In this document: in pieces, positions 1 through 8,478 of the stretch
Layout: each line of letters opens with the position of its first letter
How positions within the stretch are numbered: the stretch's first letter is position 1
Origin: Winogradskyella endarachnes
GTDB lineage: Bacteria; Bacteroidota; Bacteroidia; Flavobacteriales; Flavobacteriaceae
Assembly (NCBI RefSeq): GCF_009741275.1
Contig: NZ_WOWS01000003.1
Location: 248,001-312,000, forward strand
DNA length: 64,000 nucleotides
Reading direction: 5' to 3'
Notes under the pieces: generated by a model
What the model saw: only the letters and a program-made list of their open reading frames with translations
What the model was told of the DNA's origin: nothing
Database searches by the model: none
Translations under genes and position numbers: made by a program

Positions 1-2376
1 ATAAAATCCATAAACGCCATCTCGAAAAGAACACTTGTTCTCGATTAGTGAAGAACAGATGTTGTTTTTCTCAAGACCTTTTTTCACAATAATGTGAGAG
101 TTTACAAATGCTTTTAAATCTCCTAAACGCCTATAATGTTCTAAGTTGTCAATTTTTTCAATGTCCGAAACATTGTAAAAGTTCTTGTAAAAAGCTTTTG
201 ATTTTGGTGTCTTTATAGATTCTCTTACATTCTTTAGCCTCTCACTTTTGGTATAAAACCTAGTAATAGCATCAGCATCTAAGTATGGTAATTCGGCTAA
301 TAACTCCGATGTTTTTGGTTCATCTTTTTTTTGAGTTAACAATTGAAAACCAACACCAGATTTTATATTGTGTTCATTATTAAAACTTTCTATTGTATGG
401 AACTTTTTCTGATTTAATTTTTCAATTAAATGAAAATCCATCATTCCGCCCCACATAGCAATTTTCCAAATTTTAGTATCAGTCTTTTGGCATTCCTCGC
501 GCGGCAAAAACTTTAAATCCGAGCTATCTATACTTACACCTTCAATAACATTAGACTTTATGTAAGTTTTAGGCGCATAGTATATAATAGTTTTTGATTT
601 TTTCTTAGGCTCGTTCTTTCTAAAAAATACTATGCTTATAGGACCTGTTGCTGAACCAAATAATTGACCGCCAAAATTTTTAGGGGCTTTCCGCAAAATT
701 GAGAAGTTATAAATCTTCTCCACATAGCAGTCGTTGAAAAGCCATCTTCTAAAATTCTGATATGTTATTTTGGTATTTGTTAGCACTTTTGTATTGAAAA
801 TCAATGCTATTTCCCCGTTTTCACAAAAGGTCGTTGCTTTATGCAAAAATGGTAGAACCATTTCTTTAGCGAACCCATATTTATCGCTATAATCTCGAAT
901 AGATTGAGATAGGTTCTTAGTGCCAAAAGGCGGATTCCCCACCACCAAATCAAAATCAATTTGTTCTACTTCGGGATTTTGCTGAATAGTATCACTTCGG
1001 AATAGATTATTACCTTGTTCAACTAGAGTATCATCCAAAGGGTCATTTATCAAATATGGTAAGCGATAATCTTTGTTTTGCCAAATTGTCTTAGGGTTCA
1101 AGTTGTCAACTAAAGCCAGATAGAGACTAAATGCTGCTACTTTGATGGATTGGGGGTGTATCTCTATACCAAATATATTATCCGTGAGCAGCTCCTTTAA
1201 TTTATTAAAGTCGGTAAGCTTTTCCCGATTGGCATTTTCGTGACGTTTTACCAAACGTTTAAAACTTTCAACCAAAAAAATCCCCGAACCACACGTTGGG
1301 TCTAACACCTTAACATTAAATTTTTTTTCTGTCCTAGTGATTGCTAATTTCTCATTCAATATGAGTTCAACTAGGGAAGGTGGTGTGTAATAAGTACCAG
1401 TATCTTGCTTTAAAGTAGGATTTATTTCAGCTAAGAAATTCTCATAGATTTCACTTAACAATTCTATTTGAATAATGCTAAAATCGAAAAGGCGTAAATC
1501 TTCAAAGAGATTCTGTTGAATTGAATTGTTATTACCGATGATAAAACACTTTTTGACAATCTGTAAGTGCTCTCTAGAAATTGATTCATTCTTATCTACT
1601 GTAAAAACGTTGCCATTGAAGTATTCTTCTAATTTTTGAAAAAGAGAATACGTTTTATCAGCATCGTCCAAAATGTCAAAATAAGACTTAGCCCCTATTT
1701 TTATTTTAGAATAAAATTTTTCATCAGTTGCACCCCTGTCCTCTAAGTACAAAAGAAATAGAGAACGCATTATTATTTTATGGATAAGGTTAATTTCTAA
1801 GCCTTCTTCCTGTAATTGCTTCGCAGTATGGGTAAGACTCTCTACAAGGTATTTATCGACCCTTCGTTGAAGACTTATTTTTTTCCTTATCTCATAGGCT
1901 TCTTTCAATGTCCATATAATACCTGTATCGATGGCAATGGTAGAAAAAAGGTTTTGAAGCTGTTTGAGTTTGGTTTTATCCTTGAACTTGTAAGAAGCTA
2001 TTTCGAGTGTTTTAAGCTCCTTCTTATAGTCAAAATCATCTGATTTGATTATAAGAGGTTTCTCGGCACAATTGTAAATACGGATTTCAGTTTCCGAATA
2101 AACGTAAAGAAAAATTACCTTTTTGAAGTTCCAGATTTTTTTTTGAGCCTTTGCAACTTGATGAAGAGCCCTGTCATCAAATTTTTCAACCTTTTTTAAA
2201 AAAACCGCAGGATAACTATTATGATTTTCGTCGGTACTGAAATAAATTTCATCAATACCGAAATCTTTTACTTGATTGATTACAAATAACTGACTTTCAG
2301 TAATTTGACTAGATTCCGAAGTAACAGAGACGGCCTTATCCAAGCCTAAATTTTCTATTATATCAAAATCAATCAT
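1..2376 (-). CDS. N6-adenine DNA methyltransferase, Eco57I/type IIG-like (partial, runs off left edge)
   Basis: Read on the minus strand from ATG 2376-2374, the frame stays open to position 1 (792 codons), so the C-terminus is outside the window. Adenine-methyltransferase motifs are visible: a TGTYYTPP element near residue 323, the AdoMet-binding motif LDPTCGSG near residue 354, and the catalytic NPPFG near residue 480. This motif order fits the gamma-class N6 methyltransferases of type I M subunits and type IIG (Eco57I-like) enzymes. About 320 residues precede the methylase core, which in type IIG enzymes can hold a nuclease, but I could not identify a PD-D/ExK motif with confidence. The residues after NPPF resemble a target-recognition region. 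It probably methylates an adenine in a specific site, with or without cleavage. It lies next to mobilization genes, typical of island cargo. Confidence 0.85.
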   Translation of the reverse strand, partial: MIDFDIIENLGLDKAVSVTSESSQITESQLFVINQVKDFGIDEIYFSTDENHNSYPAVFLKKVEKFDDRALHQVAKAQKKIWNFKKVIFLYVYSETEIRIYNCAEKPLIIKSDDFDYKKELKTLEIASYKFKDKTKLKQLQNLFSTIAIDTGIIWTLKEAYEIRKKISLQRRVDKYLVESLTHTAKQLQEEGLEINLIHKIIMRSLFLLYLEDRGATDEKFYSKIKIGAKSYFDILDDADKTYSLFQKLEEYFNGNVFTVDKNESISREHLQIVKKCFIIGNNNSIQQNLFEDLRLFDFSIIQIELLSEIYENFLAEINPTLKQDTGTYYTPPSLVELILNEKLAITRTEKKFNVKVLDPTCGSGIFLVESFKRLVKRHENANREKLTDFNKLKELLTDNIFGIEIHPQSIKVAAFSLYLALVDNLNPKTIWQNKDYRLPYLINDPLDDTLVEQGNNLFRSDTIQQNPEVEQIDFDLVVGNPPFGTKNLSQSIRDYSDKYGFAKEMVLPFLHKATTFCENGEIALIFNTKVLTNTKITYQNFRRWLFNDCYVEKIYNFSILRKAPKNFGGQLFGSATGPISIVFFRKNEPKKKSKTIIYYAPKTYIKSNVIEGVSIDSSDLKFLPREECQKTDTKIWKIAMWGGMMDFHLIEKLNQKKFHTIESFNNEHNIKSGVGFQLLTQKKDEPKTSELLAELPYLDADAITRFYTKSERLKNVRESIKTPKSKAFYKNFYNVSDIEKIDNLEHYRRLGDLKAFVNSHIIVKKGLEKNNICSSLIENKCSFRDGVYGFY

Positions 2377-2427
2377 ATCGAAAGTTGTCCAAAATATCTG
2401 ATAGCTAGTTACGTACTAAATTAATTC

Positions 2428-2435
2428 CAAAGGTA
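2428..2435 (-). promoter_or_regulatory. Probable -7 box for the methyltransferase gene
   Basis: The minus strand reads TACCTTTG here, matching the Bacteroidota -7 consensus TAnnTTTG, about 50 bp upstream of the methyltransferase ATG. No clear -33 TTTG element was seen, so this is a weak call. Confidence 0.35.
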
Positions 2436-2510
2436 CAAATGATTTTGCGATTTTGATAATCGAAGTTTTACTATTATTTGGAATATTTCCAAATTTATGG
2501 ATACGATAGT

Positions 2511-2609
2511 TTAATGTGCTACCGTTTTAATATTAAAATCAATTCCTTTAAAAATAAGTTCTATTGCACCACCTATTACACTACCTACTACGCCACCTAC
2601 AATATTATC
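2511..2609 (-). other. In-frame glycine-zipper-like extension after the coupling-protein stop
   Basis: Directly downstream of the TGA that ends the coupling protein (2612-2610), the same frame stays open for 32 codons and ends at TAA 2513-2511. The predicted peptide begins DNIVGGVVGSVIGGAIE, a regular G-x-x-x-G pattern typical of membrane glycine zippers. This is either the remains of a longer C-terminus cut off by a nonsense change or a chance open stretch. The plus strand shows the pattern as tandem CACCTA/CTACCTA-like triplet repeats at about 2568-2603. Confidence 0.45.
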
Positions 2610-4196
2610 TCAATGACCATTGAATATCGACCTCGCCTCATCATAAACCCGCTCAAAATTCTCTTCTAAATCTGCCTGAGTAAACTGCTTCAATTCCTTA
2701 GGCAACTCTCTTTGAATATTAGCCAGTTTAAACTGAACTTTCTTGTCCTTTCCATCTGCATAGGTTATAAACTCGCCCTGTTTTAACCTAAAGAAAACAT
2801 CAGCACGAATCTTAGGGATTTCCTTTTCTCCAGTCGTAATTCGTGTATCAAAATCGAGATTATGTCCACGACTTATACTTTTTGTTGGGTCTTTAATAAT
2901 TTCAAAAAAGCGTTCGTAATATTTGGCGGTGTCTGGGTCGTTAACTTTACCAAAAAATTGATAGGACAGATTGCTTAAAATTGCTTTGCTTGCCTTATCG
3001 CCATACATCATATCATTCTGAATTTTGTCTTGCATCACATAAATTGTTGCAATATCATAACTACGTAATGTCGCAGGAATGCGATGCATATTCAATAATC
3101 GAATTGTTGGCGCTTCTTCCATCAATAAAAATGAAGGTTTAGAATTCCGCACGCTCATTTGCTTGGTAATGGTATGAATAATAGTAGCAATTACGGGCGA
3201 AAAGGATGTTTCATATTTTGGATTGTTTACCACAGAAATAATCGCAGGGTTTTCTTCACTATTTATATTCAGCTGAACTTCATCTGCGGATAATGTCATA
3301 AAAATGCGTTGTGTGCTAATTCGTTTAAGCGCATTTGCCAAAGTGCTTTTTACACCAGCTGTCTGTCTATCTGAATCCTTACCACTAATAAAAGCATCTG
3401 CCATTGCTCTGGATGTAGTATTGGTTTCCAAAAACTGTATAAGGCTATCGGTGTCCAATAGTTGATAAATTGCTATCAAATGTGGTAAAGTACAGTATTT
3501 AGGATAGTCGGTTTTCAGTTTCCAAATCAAACCACCTATTAAACCTTCAGCTGCATCATTGAAGAATTTTGTAGTTCCTGTTGTTCCCGATTCTCGTTGT
3601 TCCAAAAGGTTTTCAATTAGCACCCTTGAAACCTCATTTACGCTTTCCTCGTTCTCTAAATAGTGAGGTGCAATAGGATTAACTCTATGAATGATTTTAT
3701 CAAAGGAAATGACTTTAAAAGGGATATCACTATTCTTAAACAATGGATATGCCATTTCAGTCAGTTCAAAATCTTTGTAATCGTGGATTATGCCACAAAA
3801 GTTCTCTTTCCGGAAATGGTTAAGAAACCCATAAACTACACTTTCGGTTTTTCCGCTTCCAGCGGATCCGATGACGGATGCGCCACGCTTTATATTATCC
3901 AGTTTGAAGTTTCCTTTATTCGTAGAAAAACTAACTTGGTATTTCGTATTTCCATTTTGTACGTTTTCAGTTTTATGTAGAAAAACATACAGTCCTGTAT
4001 TAATTAGCATTAGAGGACACACTAAATACAATAATATCAACACTAATTCATTCTCTACAGAAATATAGAAAACGAGAAATGAAAGCAAAGTGATATTTAA
4101 TAAAAACGCATATTTACTCACTCGAAATAACGCATAGAAAACAGTACTGGTTATACCAATAATTGAAAGTATCGTTATAATATTATCCATCTGCAT
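2610..4196 (-). CDS. Type IV coupling ATPase (TraD/TraG/VirD4-like)
   Basis: A 528-residue DNA-pumping ATPase that would link a relaxase-DNA complex to a type IV secretion channel. The N-terminus has three hydrophobic segments (about residues 8-75), followed by the Walker A motif GSAGSGKT at 110-117. A Walker B-like LLMEEAP lies in the middle of the protein, and the C-terminal half fits TraM/TraG-type coupling proteins. It starts 5 bp after the relaxase gene ends, so the two are almost certainly co-transcribed. No other type IV channel genes lie in the window, so the element is either mobilizable only or the remaining tra genes are elsewhere or lost. The protein ends at a TGA that is followed by a plausible in-frame extension (2511-2609), so it may be slightly truncated. 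An alternative start is the second Met, two codons in. Confidence 0.85.
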   Translation of the reverse strand: MQMDNIITILSIIGITSTVFYALFRVSKYAFLLNITLLSFLVFYISVENELVLILLYLVCPLMLINTGLYVFLHKTENVQNGNTKYQVSFSTNKGNFKLDNIKRGASVIGSAGSGKTESVVYGFLNHFRKENFCGIIHDYKDFELTEMAYPLFKNSDIPFKVISFDKIIHRVNPIAPHYLENEESVNEVSRVLIENLLEQRESGTTGTTKFFNDAAEGLIGGLIWKLKTDYPKYCTLPHLIAIYQLLDTDSLIQFLETNTTSRAMADAFISGKDSDRQTAGVKSTLANALKRISTQRIFMTLSADEVQLNINSEENPAIISVVNNPKYETSFSPVIATIIHTITKQMSVRNSKPSFLLMEEAPTIRLLNMHRIPATLRSYDIATIYVMQDKIQNDMMYGDKASKAILSNLSYQFFGKVNDPDTAKYYERFFEIIKDPTKSISRGHNLDFDTRITTGEKEIPKIRADVFFRLKQGEFITYADGKDKKVQFKLANIQRELPKELKQFTQADLEENFERVYDEARSIFNGH

Positions 4197-4201
4197 AGGC
4201 T

Positions 4202-5233
4202 TTAGATTCCGATGGAACTTGATTTTATAGCCACTTCCGCACCACGTCTTAATCTCTTGAAAACACGAAGTGTAATCTGCGCCTGAGTAACAGGAATACT
4301 TGGAACGATTGGCAATCCCGTTTTCGTCATCATTTTGAAAGCCAATGCTTTTTCGTTAGCTGGTAATTTTATTAAGGCTGCAAAATAAAGCTTGGGGTTT
4401 TTCACAAAATCCTTTCGTGCTTTGTAGGTCTCTGCAAAGTTGCGTTTATAGCCAAAAGTCTTGTCAAACGTCTTTTCTGCTTTCTCAAAAAAATTATCTC
4501 TATCAAAACCACGCTTTACGTTCTTTCCGTGCATTTCAACTTCCGAAGCTTTGTGTTTACTTCCTGGGGAAAGACTGATTGAATTGGAAGCATCTTTTCT
4601 GCTCACGATGATATGAATATGACTTTGGTTTCCATCTTTTTGCATTCCCTGGACTATCCGTTTTCCATTTTGTTGATGTGGTGCTTGACGTTCCAGTTTG
4701 GTTATTTCTCTTTTCATTTTTTTGATGTTCCCTTCTGCTCTTCCTTCTTGAACATTTCGGATATCCGTTTTGAGTTGTAATATTTTTGTAGCAAAAGGTT
4801 GGTTCTCTTTTATCTGAAAATCGGTTCCTTTATAGGTACGTTGGTGTTCGATTTTTGCGAAGTATTTAATGTCGTCTATCGTAATAGGTCGCCCATTAAT
4901 TTCCCGATTGAAGCTGGCAACATAATCCTTCATCAGCTCACGTGTGTAGTTCTTTAAATCTTGACTATTGTTCTGAAGTTTGCGTAATTCATATTTTGAA
5001 GGACTAACCGTAATTGAATAAAACTTGGGTTCTTTCTTTTTTAATTTTGCGGTGTTTCCATCAATCTCTTTTACAACTTCTTCAGCAGAAATCTCATCGC
5101 CATATTGATTAAAAAAGTGTTCAATATCTCGCTGTTCTAAACCTTCATTTTCTTTTTCTAAATAGCCAACAAAATTAGCTGAACTTTGACTATAATTAGT
5201 ACCTAATTTTTGAGGTGTGATGGTGATGTACAT
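4202..5233 (-). CDS. DUF5712/MobB-like relaxase of Bacteroidota mobile elements
   Basis: A 343-residue basic protein starting MYITITPQKLGTNYSQSS, the signature N-terminus of the DUF5712 / BtgB-MobB mobilization family in Bacteroidota. A metal-binding-type motif, SHIHIIVSRKD, is visible near residue 210, fitting the HxH cluster of relaxases that coordinate the cation for oriT nicking. A lysine/arginine-rich region follows. It would nick oriT and carry the strand to the coupling protein encoded next to it. It is encoded 11 bp after a BfmA/BtgA gene and 5 bp before the coupling ATPase, the usual mobA-mobB-mobC order. Reading frame and motifs look intact. Confidence 0.82.
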   Translation of the reverse strand: MYITITPQKLGTNYSQSSANFVGYLEKENEGLEQRDIEHFFNQYGDEISAEEVVKEIDGNTAKLKKKEPKFYSITVSPSKYELRKLQNNSQDLKNYTRELMKDYVASFNREINGRPITIDDIKYFAKIEHQRTYKGTDFQIKENQPFATKILQLKTDIRNVQEGRAEGNIKKMKREITKLERQAPHQQNGKRIVQGMQKDGNQSHIHIIVSRKDASNSISLSPGSKHKASEVEMHGKNVKRGFDRDNFFEKAEKTFDKTFGYKRNFAETYKARKDFVKNPKLYFAALIKLPANEKALAFKMMTKTGLPIVPSIPVTQAQITLRVFKRLRRGAEVAIKSSSIGI

Positions 5234-5244
5234 AGCTCAAAAAT

Positions 5245-5625
5245 TTAGAGTTGGTTACTTGAATTTTGCTTTTCGCGAAAGCGTACTTCTTTCTTTTCTT
5301 CGGCATATTTCTTTTCCACAATCAGCGGTTTTTTTGTGGGTTCTTCTGTTTCAAACAGCGATTGAATCATTGCTACCGTAGGTTTAGTTTGTGTCTTTTC
5401 TACATCTCGCATTATAGCGATAACCGCATTAATTCTTTTTAAGAGTTTGGCTTCGATTGTGCGTCCCGTTGGACCTAATTTTTCTTTTGGGGAAATCTCG
5501 TTATAGAAGAAAAAATCGAGCATCGTGGACATTGCCTCGGTGTGCGATTTGAAGTATGTTCGTGAGAATGTTTGGAAACGTTTTGCAGTTTCTTTTTTAA
5601 ATCTAATTCCAGTAAATGAGTCCAT
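5245..5625 (-). CDS. BfmA/BtgA-family mobilization accessory protein
   Basis: A 126-residue basic protein. The first ~45 residues (GIRFKKETAKRFQTFSRTY) read like a ribbon-helix-helix or helical DNA-binding module, and the tail is charged. This matches the BfmA/BtgA family, the small DNA-binding partner that recruits a MobB relaxase to oriT. It is the first gene of the mobilization operon. The ~430-bp gap upstream carries a perfect hairpin that is a good oriT candidate. Confidence 0.78.
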   Translation of the reverse strand: MDSFTGIRFKKETAKRFQTFSRTYFKSHTEAMSTMLDFFFYNEISPKEKLGPTGRTIEAKLLKRINAVIAIMRDVEKTQTKPTVAMIQSLFETEEPTKKPLIVEKKYAEEKKEVRFREKQNSSNQL

Positions 5626-6055
5626 ATTTCGACGAATTGTCGCAAAACCTTCCCTAAAAATGGGCGTTCTCAGCCCGTTTGTCGCAAATCGTTGATTGCT
5701 AGGAAATTAAAATATATTCAAATCGCTGGTAATCAGCTATTTGAAAACGAAAAGGAATCCGAAACATCGCGAAGCGTGTTACCCTCTTGCTATTCCTTTT
5801 CGTCACGCGCAAGCGTGACAAAAATCCATACAATGCGGTTAAAAAACCGATTGCCATTTTAGGAAAATAATTTTCCGATATGTTATTTTTCGATGTATAA
5901 GGGTATCGGCGAAAGTCAAAAATTGGATAACCTTACTTTTAATTTGTACGCTGAATTTCAGCATTGTAAAGATACATTTTTTTCTTGAAGTGAATGTGAA
6001 TTGCATACAAAAACACCCCTAACATTAGAGGTGCTTAAAAATTAACTTTAGGGAA
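5626..6055. other. Candidate oriT region with perfect hairpin 5802-5819
   Basis: A 430-bp gene-free stretch upstream of the mobilization operon. It holds a perfect 7-bp inverted repeat, GTCACGC-GCAA-GCGTGAC (5802-5819), with a second small palindrome CGC-GAA-GCG at about 5768-5776. The hairpin, the higher local GC and the position next to the relaxase and its accessory gene are what mobilizable elements show at their transfer origin. The nick site cannot be assigned by eye. Confidence 0.5.
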
Positions 6056-6253
6056 TTAGATGTTGAAAACGAAGTTATATGTGTATAGATTTTTAATCAT
6101 TTCCTCGTCTATCAACTTGTCGAAATCCGCCCCAGTTTCGTCAACATATTTTTGAATAGATTCCCCAAAAAGATGTATGACGTGTTCCCTAGAAACCTGA
6201 AAAAGTTCCTCTTGTTTTTCCTCGCTCAAATCTTGAAATTTAATGTAAATCAT
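6056..6253 (-). CDS. Small acidic hypothetical protein
   Basis: A 65-residue protein, strongly acidic (many Glu/Asp), with no signal peptide or membrane segment. I do not recognise the family. The start ATG lies just downstream of the RadC-like gene (11-bp gap), so it is probably co-transcribed with it. Such short acidic proteins are common beside ssb and radC in mobile elements, but no function can be read from the sequence. Confidence 0.6.
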   Translation of the reverse strand: MIYIKFQDLSEEKQEELFQVSREHVIHLFGESIQKYVDETGADFDKLIDEEMIKNLYTYNFVFNI

Positions 6254-6264
6254 AGCTTTCAGTT

Positions 6265-6714
6265 TTACAAAAGTCCATTATCAGAAAAACTGTAATAGTC
6301 CCCATCAGGTGCAAATATCAAATGGTCAAGAATGGTAATATCAAAAATCCTAGATGCTTTTTTAATCTTATTCGTTAACCTTTTATCCGCATCACTTGGT
6401 TGTAATTTTCCACTTGGATGATTGTGCACCAAAATGATAGCTACGGATAAAGATTTCAAAATTACTGCAAACAATATACTTAGGTCTATTAATGTGCTTG
6501 TTATTCCGCCCCGAGAAAGTTGGTACACACCTTTTACCTTATTGCTGTTATTCAATAAGACGACTTTAAACGTTTCTTGAATTCCAATAGTATCTTTATT
6601 CCAGTCTTCAAAAAGCAGTTCTGCTGCATCTTGCGAACTACCAATTTTTTGCCATTTAGACGATTTCAAACCCCCTTTGTAGCTAATCTTTATTTCGTTA
6701 ACTTGTGTTTTCAT
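6265..6714 (-). CDS. RadC-like JAB-domain protein
   Basis: A 149-residue protein with a complete JAB/MPN metal-binding signature, HNHPSGKLQPSDAD (residues about 97-110), as in the RadC C-terminal domain. It lacks the helix-hairpin-helix N-terminus of chromosomal RadC, which is usual for the short versions on plasmids, phages and integrative elements. JAB proteins are zinc metalloproteases by fold, but the activity of RadC is unsettled. A role in DNA metabolism of the element is assumed only from its constant association with ssb, as here. It precedes the 65-aa gene in the same direction. Confidence 0.82.
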   Translation of the reverse strand: MKTQVNEIKISYKGGLKSSKWQKIGSSQDAAELLFEDWNKDTIGIQETFKVVLLNNSNKVKGVYQLSRGGITSTLIDLSILFAVILKSLSVAIILVHNHPSGKLQPSDADKRLTNKIKKASRIFDITILDHLIFAPDGDYYSFSDNGLL

Positions 6715-6741
6715 TGTTTATAGTATTTAAAATGTGAATAA

Positions 6742-6782
6742 TGAAAAAAGAGGGCGCATCTTTCGACGGTTACGCCCTCTTT
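6742..6782 (-). terminator. Rho-independent terminator after ssb
   Basis: A perfect 10-bp stem (AAAGAGGGCG at 6747-6756 pairing with CGCCCTCTTT at 6773-6782) is followed on the minus strand by a T-run. It ends the ssb transcript and separates it from the RadC-like gene. Confidence 0.8.
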
Positions 6783-6793
6783 CATTTTTAGGT

Positions 6794-7138
6794 TTACTTA
6801 TCGTCTTTACTTCCAAGTAAAAGGATTTCATCGGCTACAACTTCCGTAACATAGCGTTGTTCGTTATCATCAGTTGTGTAGCTTCGAGTTTTGAGTTTTC
6901 CCGATATCCCAACCTCTTTTCCTTTGGCAACATACTTCTCTACAATTTCAGCAGTCTTGCCCCAAGCAACAATTGTATGCCAATTCGTATCTGTTTGTTT
7001 TTCGCCCTTGCTGTCCTTGTAATACTCATTTGTGGCTAATGAAAAACGGGCTACTTTCTTTCCGCTTTCAAGGTTTGTAATGGTTGGTTCTTGTCCAACG
7101 TTTCCAATTAACTGTACGTGATTTTTAATAGTACTCAT
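6794..7138 (-). CDS. ssb: Single-stranded DNA-binding protein
   Basis: A 114-residue protein that is almost entirely one OB-fold: MSTIKNHVQLIGNVGQEP at the start, then FSLATNEYYKDSKGE and TNWHTIVAWGKTAEIVEKYVAKG, the standard SSB core. It lacks the long acidic tail of the chromosomal enzyme, ending LLLGSKDDK, as is common for element-encoded SSBs. It coats transferred or replicating single strands. The gene stands alone, with its own terminator downstream and a 730-bp structured non-coding region upstream. Confidence 0.92.
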   Translation of the reverse strand: MSTIKNHVQLIGNVGQEPTITNLESGKKVARFSLATNEYYKDSKGEKQTDTNWHTIVAWGKTAEIVEKYVAKGKEVGISGKLKTRSYTTDDNEQRYVTEVVADEILLLGSKDDK

Positions 7139-7867
7139 AATAAAATATTTAAGTGATTTATATTTCCCCTATTGATTTAAAACAGATTAAATTTTAAGGG
7201 GTGTTTGTTCTTTTCTTTCGTGCACCGCACAATGGATAGAGTGGGTTTTGTCAAGACTTTTAGGGAATAAATCAGGTGTGTTTGCGACGTAGTAATCACG
7301 CCATAGGCGGATTCAAGGAAGTAGAAGCCTTATTTTTCAATAAAACTTGTATAGTCTTGATAAGTTCCATAAGGGCATTAGCAATTCTTTTAAACGCAGT
7401 TGCGTTTGAGCGTACCGATAGTTAAGCGAGATAAGCAGCTGTGGTTAAATTAGAATTGGTTATGTCGTGCCTGTTTTTCGCTGTACCGAAAAACAACAAA
7501 GGCTTTATCCATTATCAACCCCTTAAAATGTGTAAGACAGCGGTTCGGTTTTTAAGGATTTTCGAGTGAGGACTTAAGAAGACAGCGCCGAAAATCCTGT
7601 AAAGAAAACTGAAGTGATGGCTTTCCGATGAGAAAGCGGACTTAATTCACAATTTTGGCTAGGAAATGTAGTGTTCCTTCCCAGAGCATCGGGAAGGGTT
7701 AACGGAATGGAAAGCTAAAATAGGGGATTGTGTCCAAGATTTGTGTAATGAAGCTCTTTTCCCGGAATGTAGCTTTTTGCGAAATGCAGGGGAATGTGCT
7801 GAGTGGGTAATAAAACTTGCTTTTAATTAAAATTGAATATTACTTTTACGAATAGTACAGCTCGCCT
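7139..7867. other. Gene-free region with at least six strong hairpins (structured RNA or ssDNA element)
   Basis: No convincing reading frame. Perfect or near-perfect inverted repeats follow each other: 7294-7313 (cGCC-ATA-GGCg core), 7392-7407 (AAACGCA/TGCGTTT), 7473-7494 (GTTTTTCG/CGAAAAAC), 7555-7598 (AGGATTTTCG/CGAAAATCCT), 7621-7636 (CTTTC/GAAAG) and 7676-7697 (CCTTCCC/GGGAAGG). GC content is higher than in neighbouring genes. It sits directly upstream of ssb. It could be a large non-coding RNA of the element or a folded single-strand promoter/priming site like those of conjugative leading regions. Neither can be settled by eye. Confidence 0.55.
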
Positions 7868-8413
7868 TCAAAAAAGTTCTTTCTGGTTTTCAGGTAGTAT
7901 CTTTACCTCTGATTTTTCAGCACTTTTCAATTTGTCTTTTAGTGCCTTTCTTCTTTTGTCATAAATCCATCTTCTCAAATTATTCAAAAGTCCCATTTCA
8001 TATTCTGAAAGCACTTTAGGTGCTATTTCTTTCATTGCATCTAACTGGTCCGTATTCTTAAACTGACCTGCATATTGAAGACCCAACCAAGTATAAATGT
8101 TTACCTATTCCGTGGGCATTGGTGCTTCATACGTTCTAGGCATCATATATGCTAAGGCCTCAGTTAGTGAAGCCATTTCTTCTTGTTGAATTGAACACAA
8201 TAGTCTTGATAATTTTATGTTTTTAAGTATGTCTTTAGGTATTATATCTTGCCAGGCGGATTTATATAAAATGATTGGGCTGGTAAGACAATCCATAAAA
8301 TTGAAGACGAAATCGTTATCACGCTTTTTATTAGGCTTCAATATCTTTTCTTTTGCTTGTATAGGTTCACACTCAAAACCGAAGTCGAGTTGTACTGTTT
8401 TTATAGTATTCAT
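7868..8413 (-). pseudogene. Mobile-element protein interrupted by an in-frame TAG
   Basis: A gene starting ATG 8413 (MNTIKTVQLDFGFECEP) reads 102 codons to a TAG at 8107-8105. The same frame then continues (VNIYTWLGLQYAGQFKNTD...) to a stop at 7868, giving about 181 codons in all. Both halves look like ordinary coding sequence and join without a frameshift, so the simplest reading is a nonsense mutation, plausibly a Trp TGG changed to TAG. The family is recognisable only as a conserved hypothetical protein that accompanies DUF932/ssb clusters in Bacteroidota mobile elements, and I assign no function. The second half could be translated alone only from TTG 8086. Confidence 0.7.
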
Positions 8414-8478
8414 AATGTTTAGATTTTAGATGAAAAAAATCCAGTTTAGATAGGTACTGGATAAACCGTTAAATATCC

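Noticed and set aside
3663..3980. Plus-strand frames opposite the coupling ATPase
   Set aside because: Antisense shadows of a gene with clear Walker motifs.
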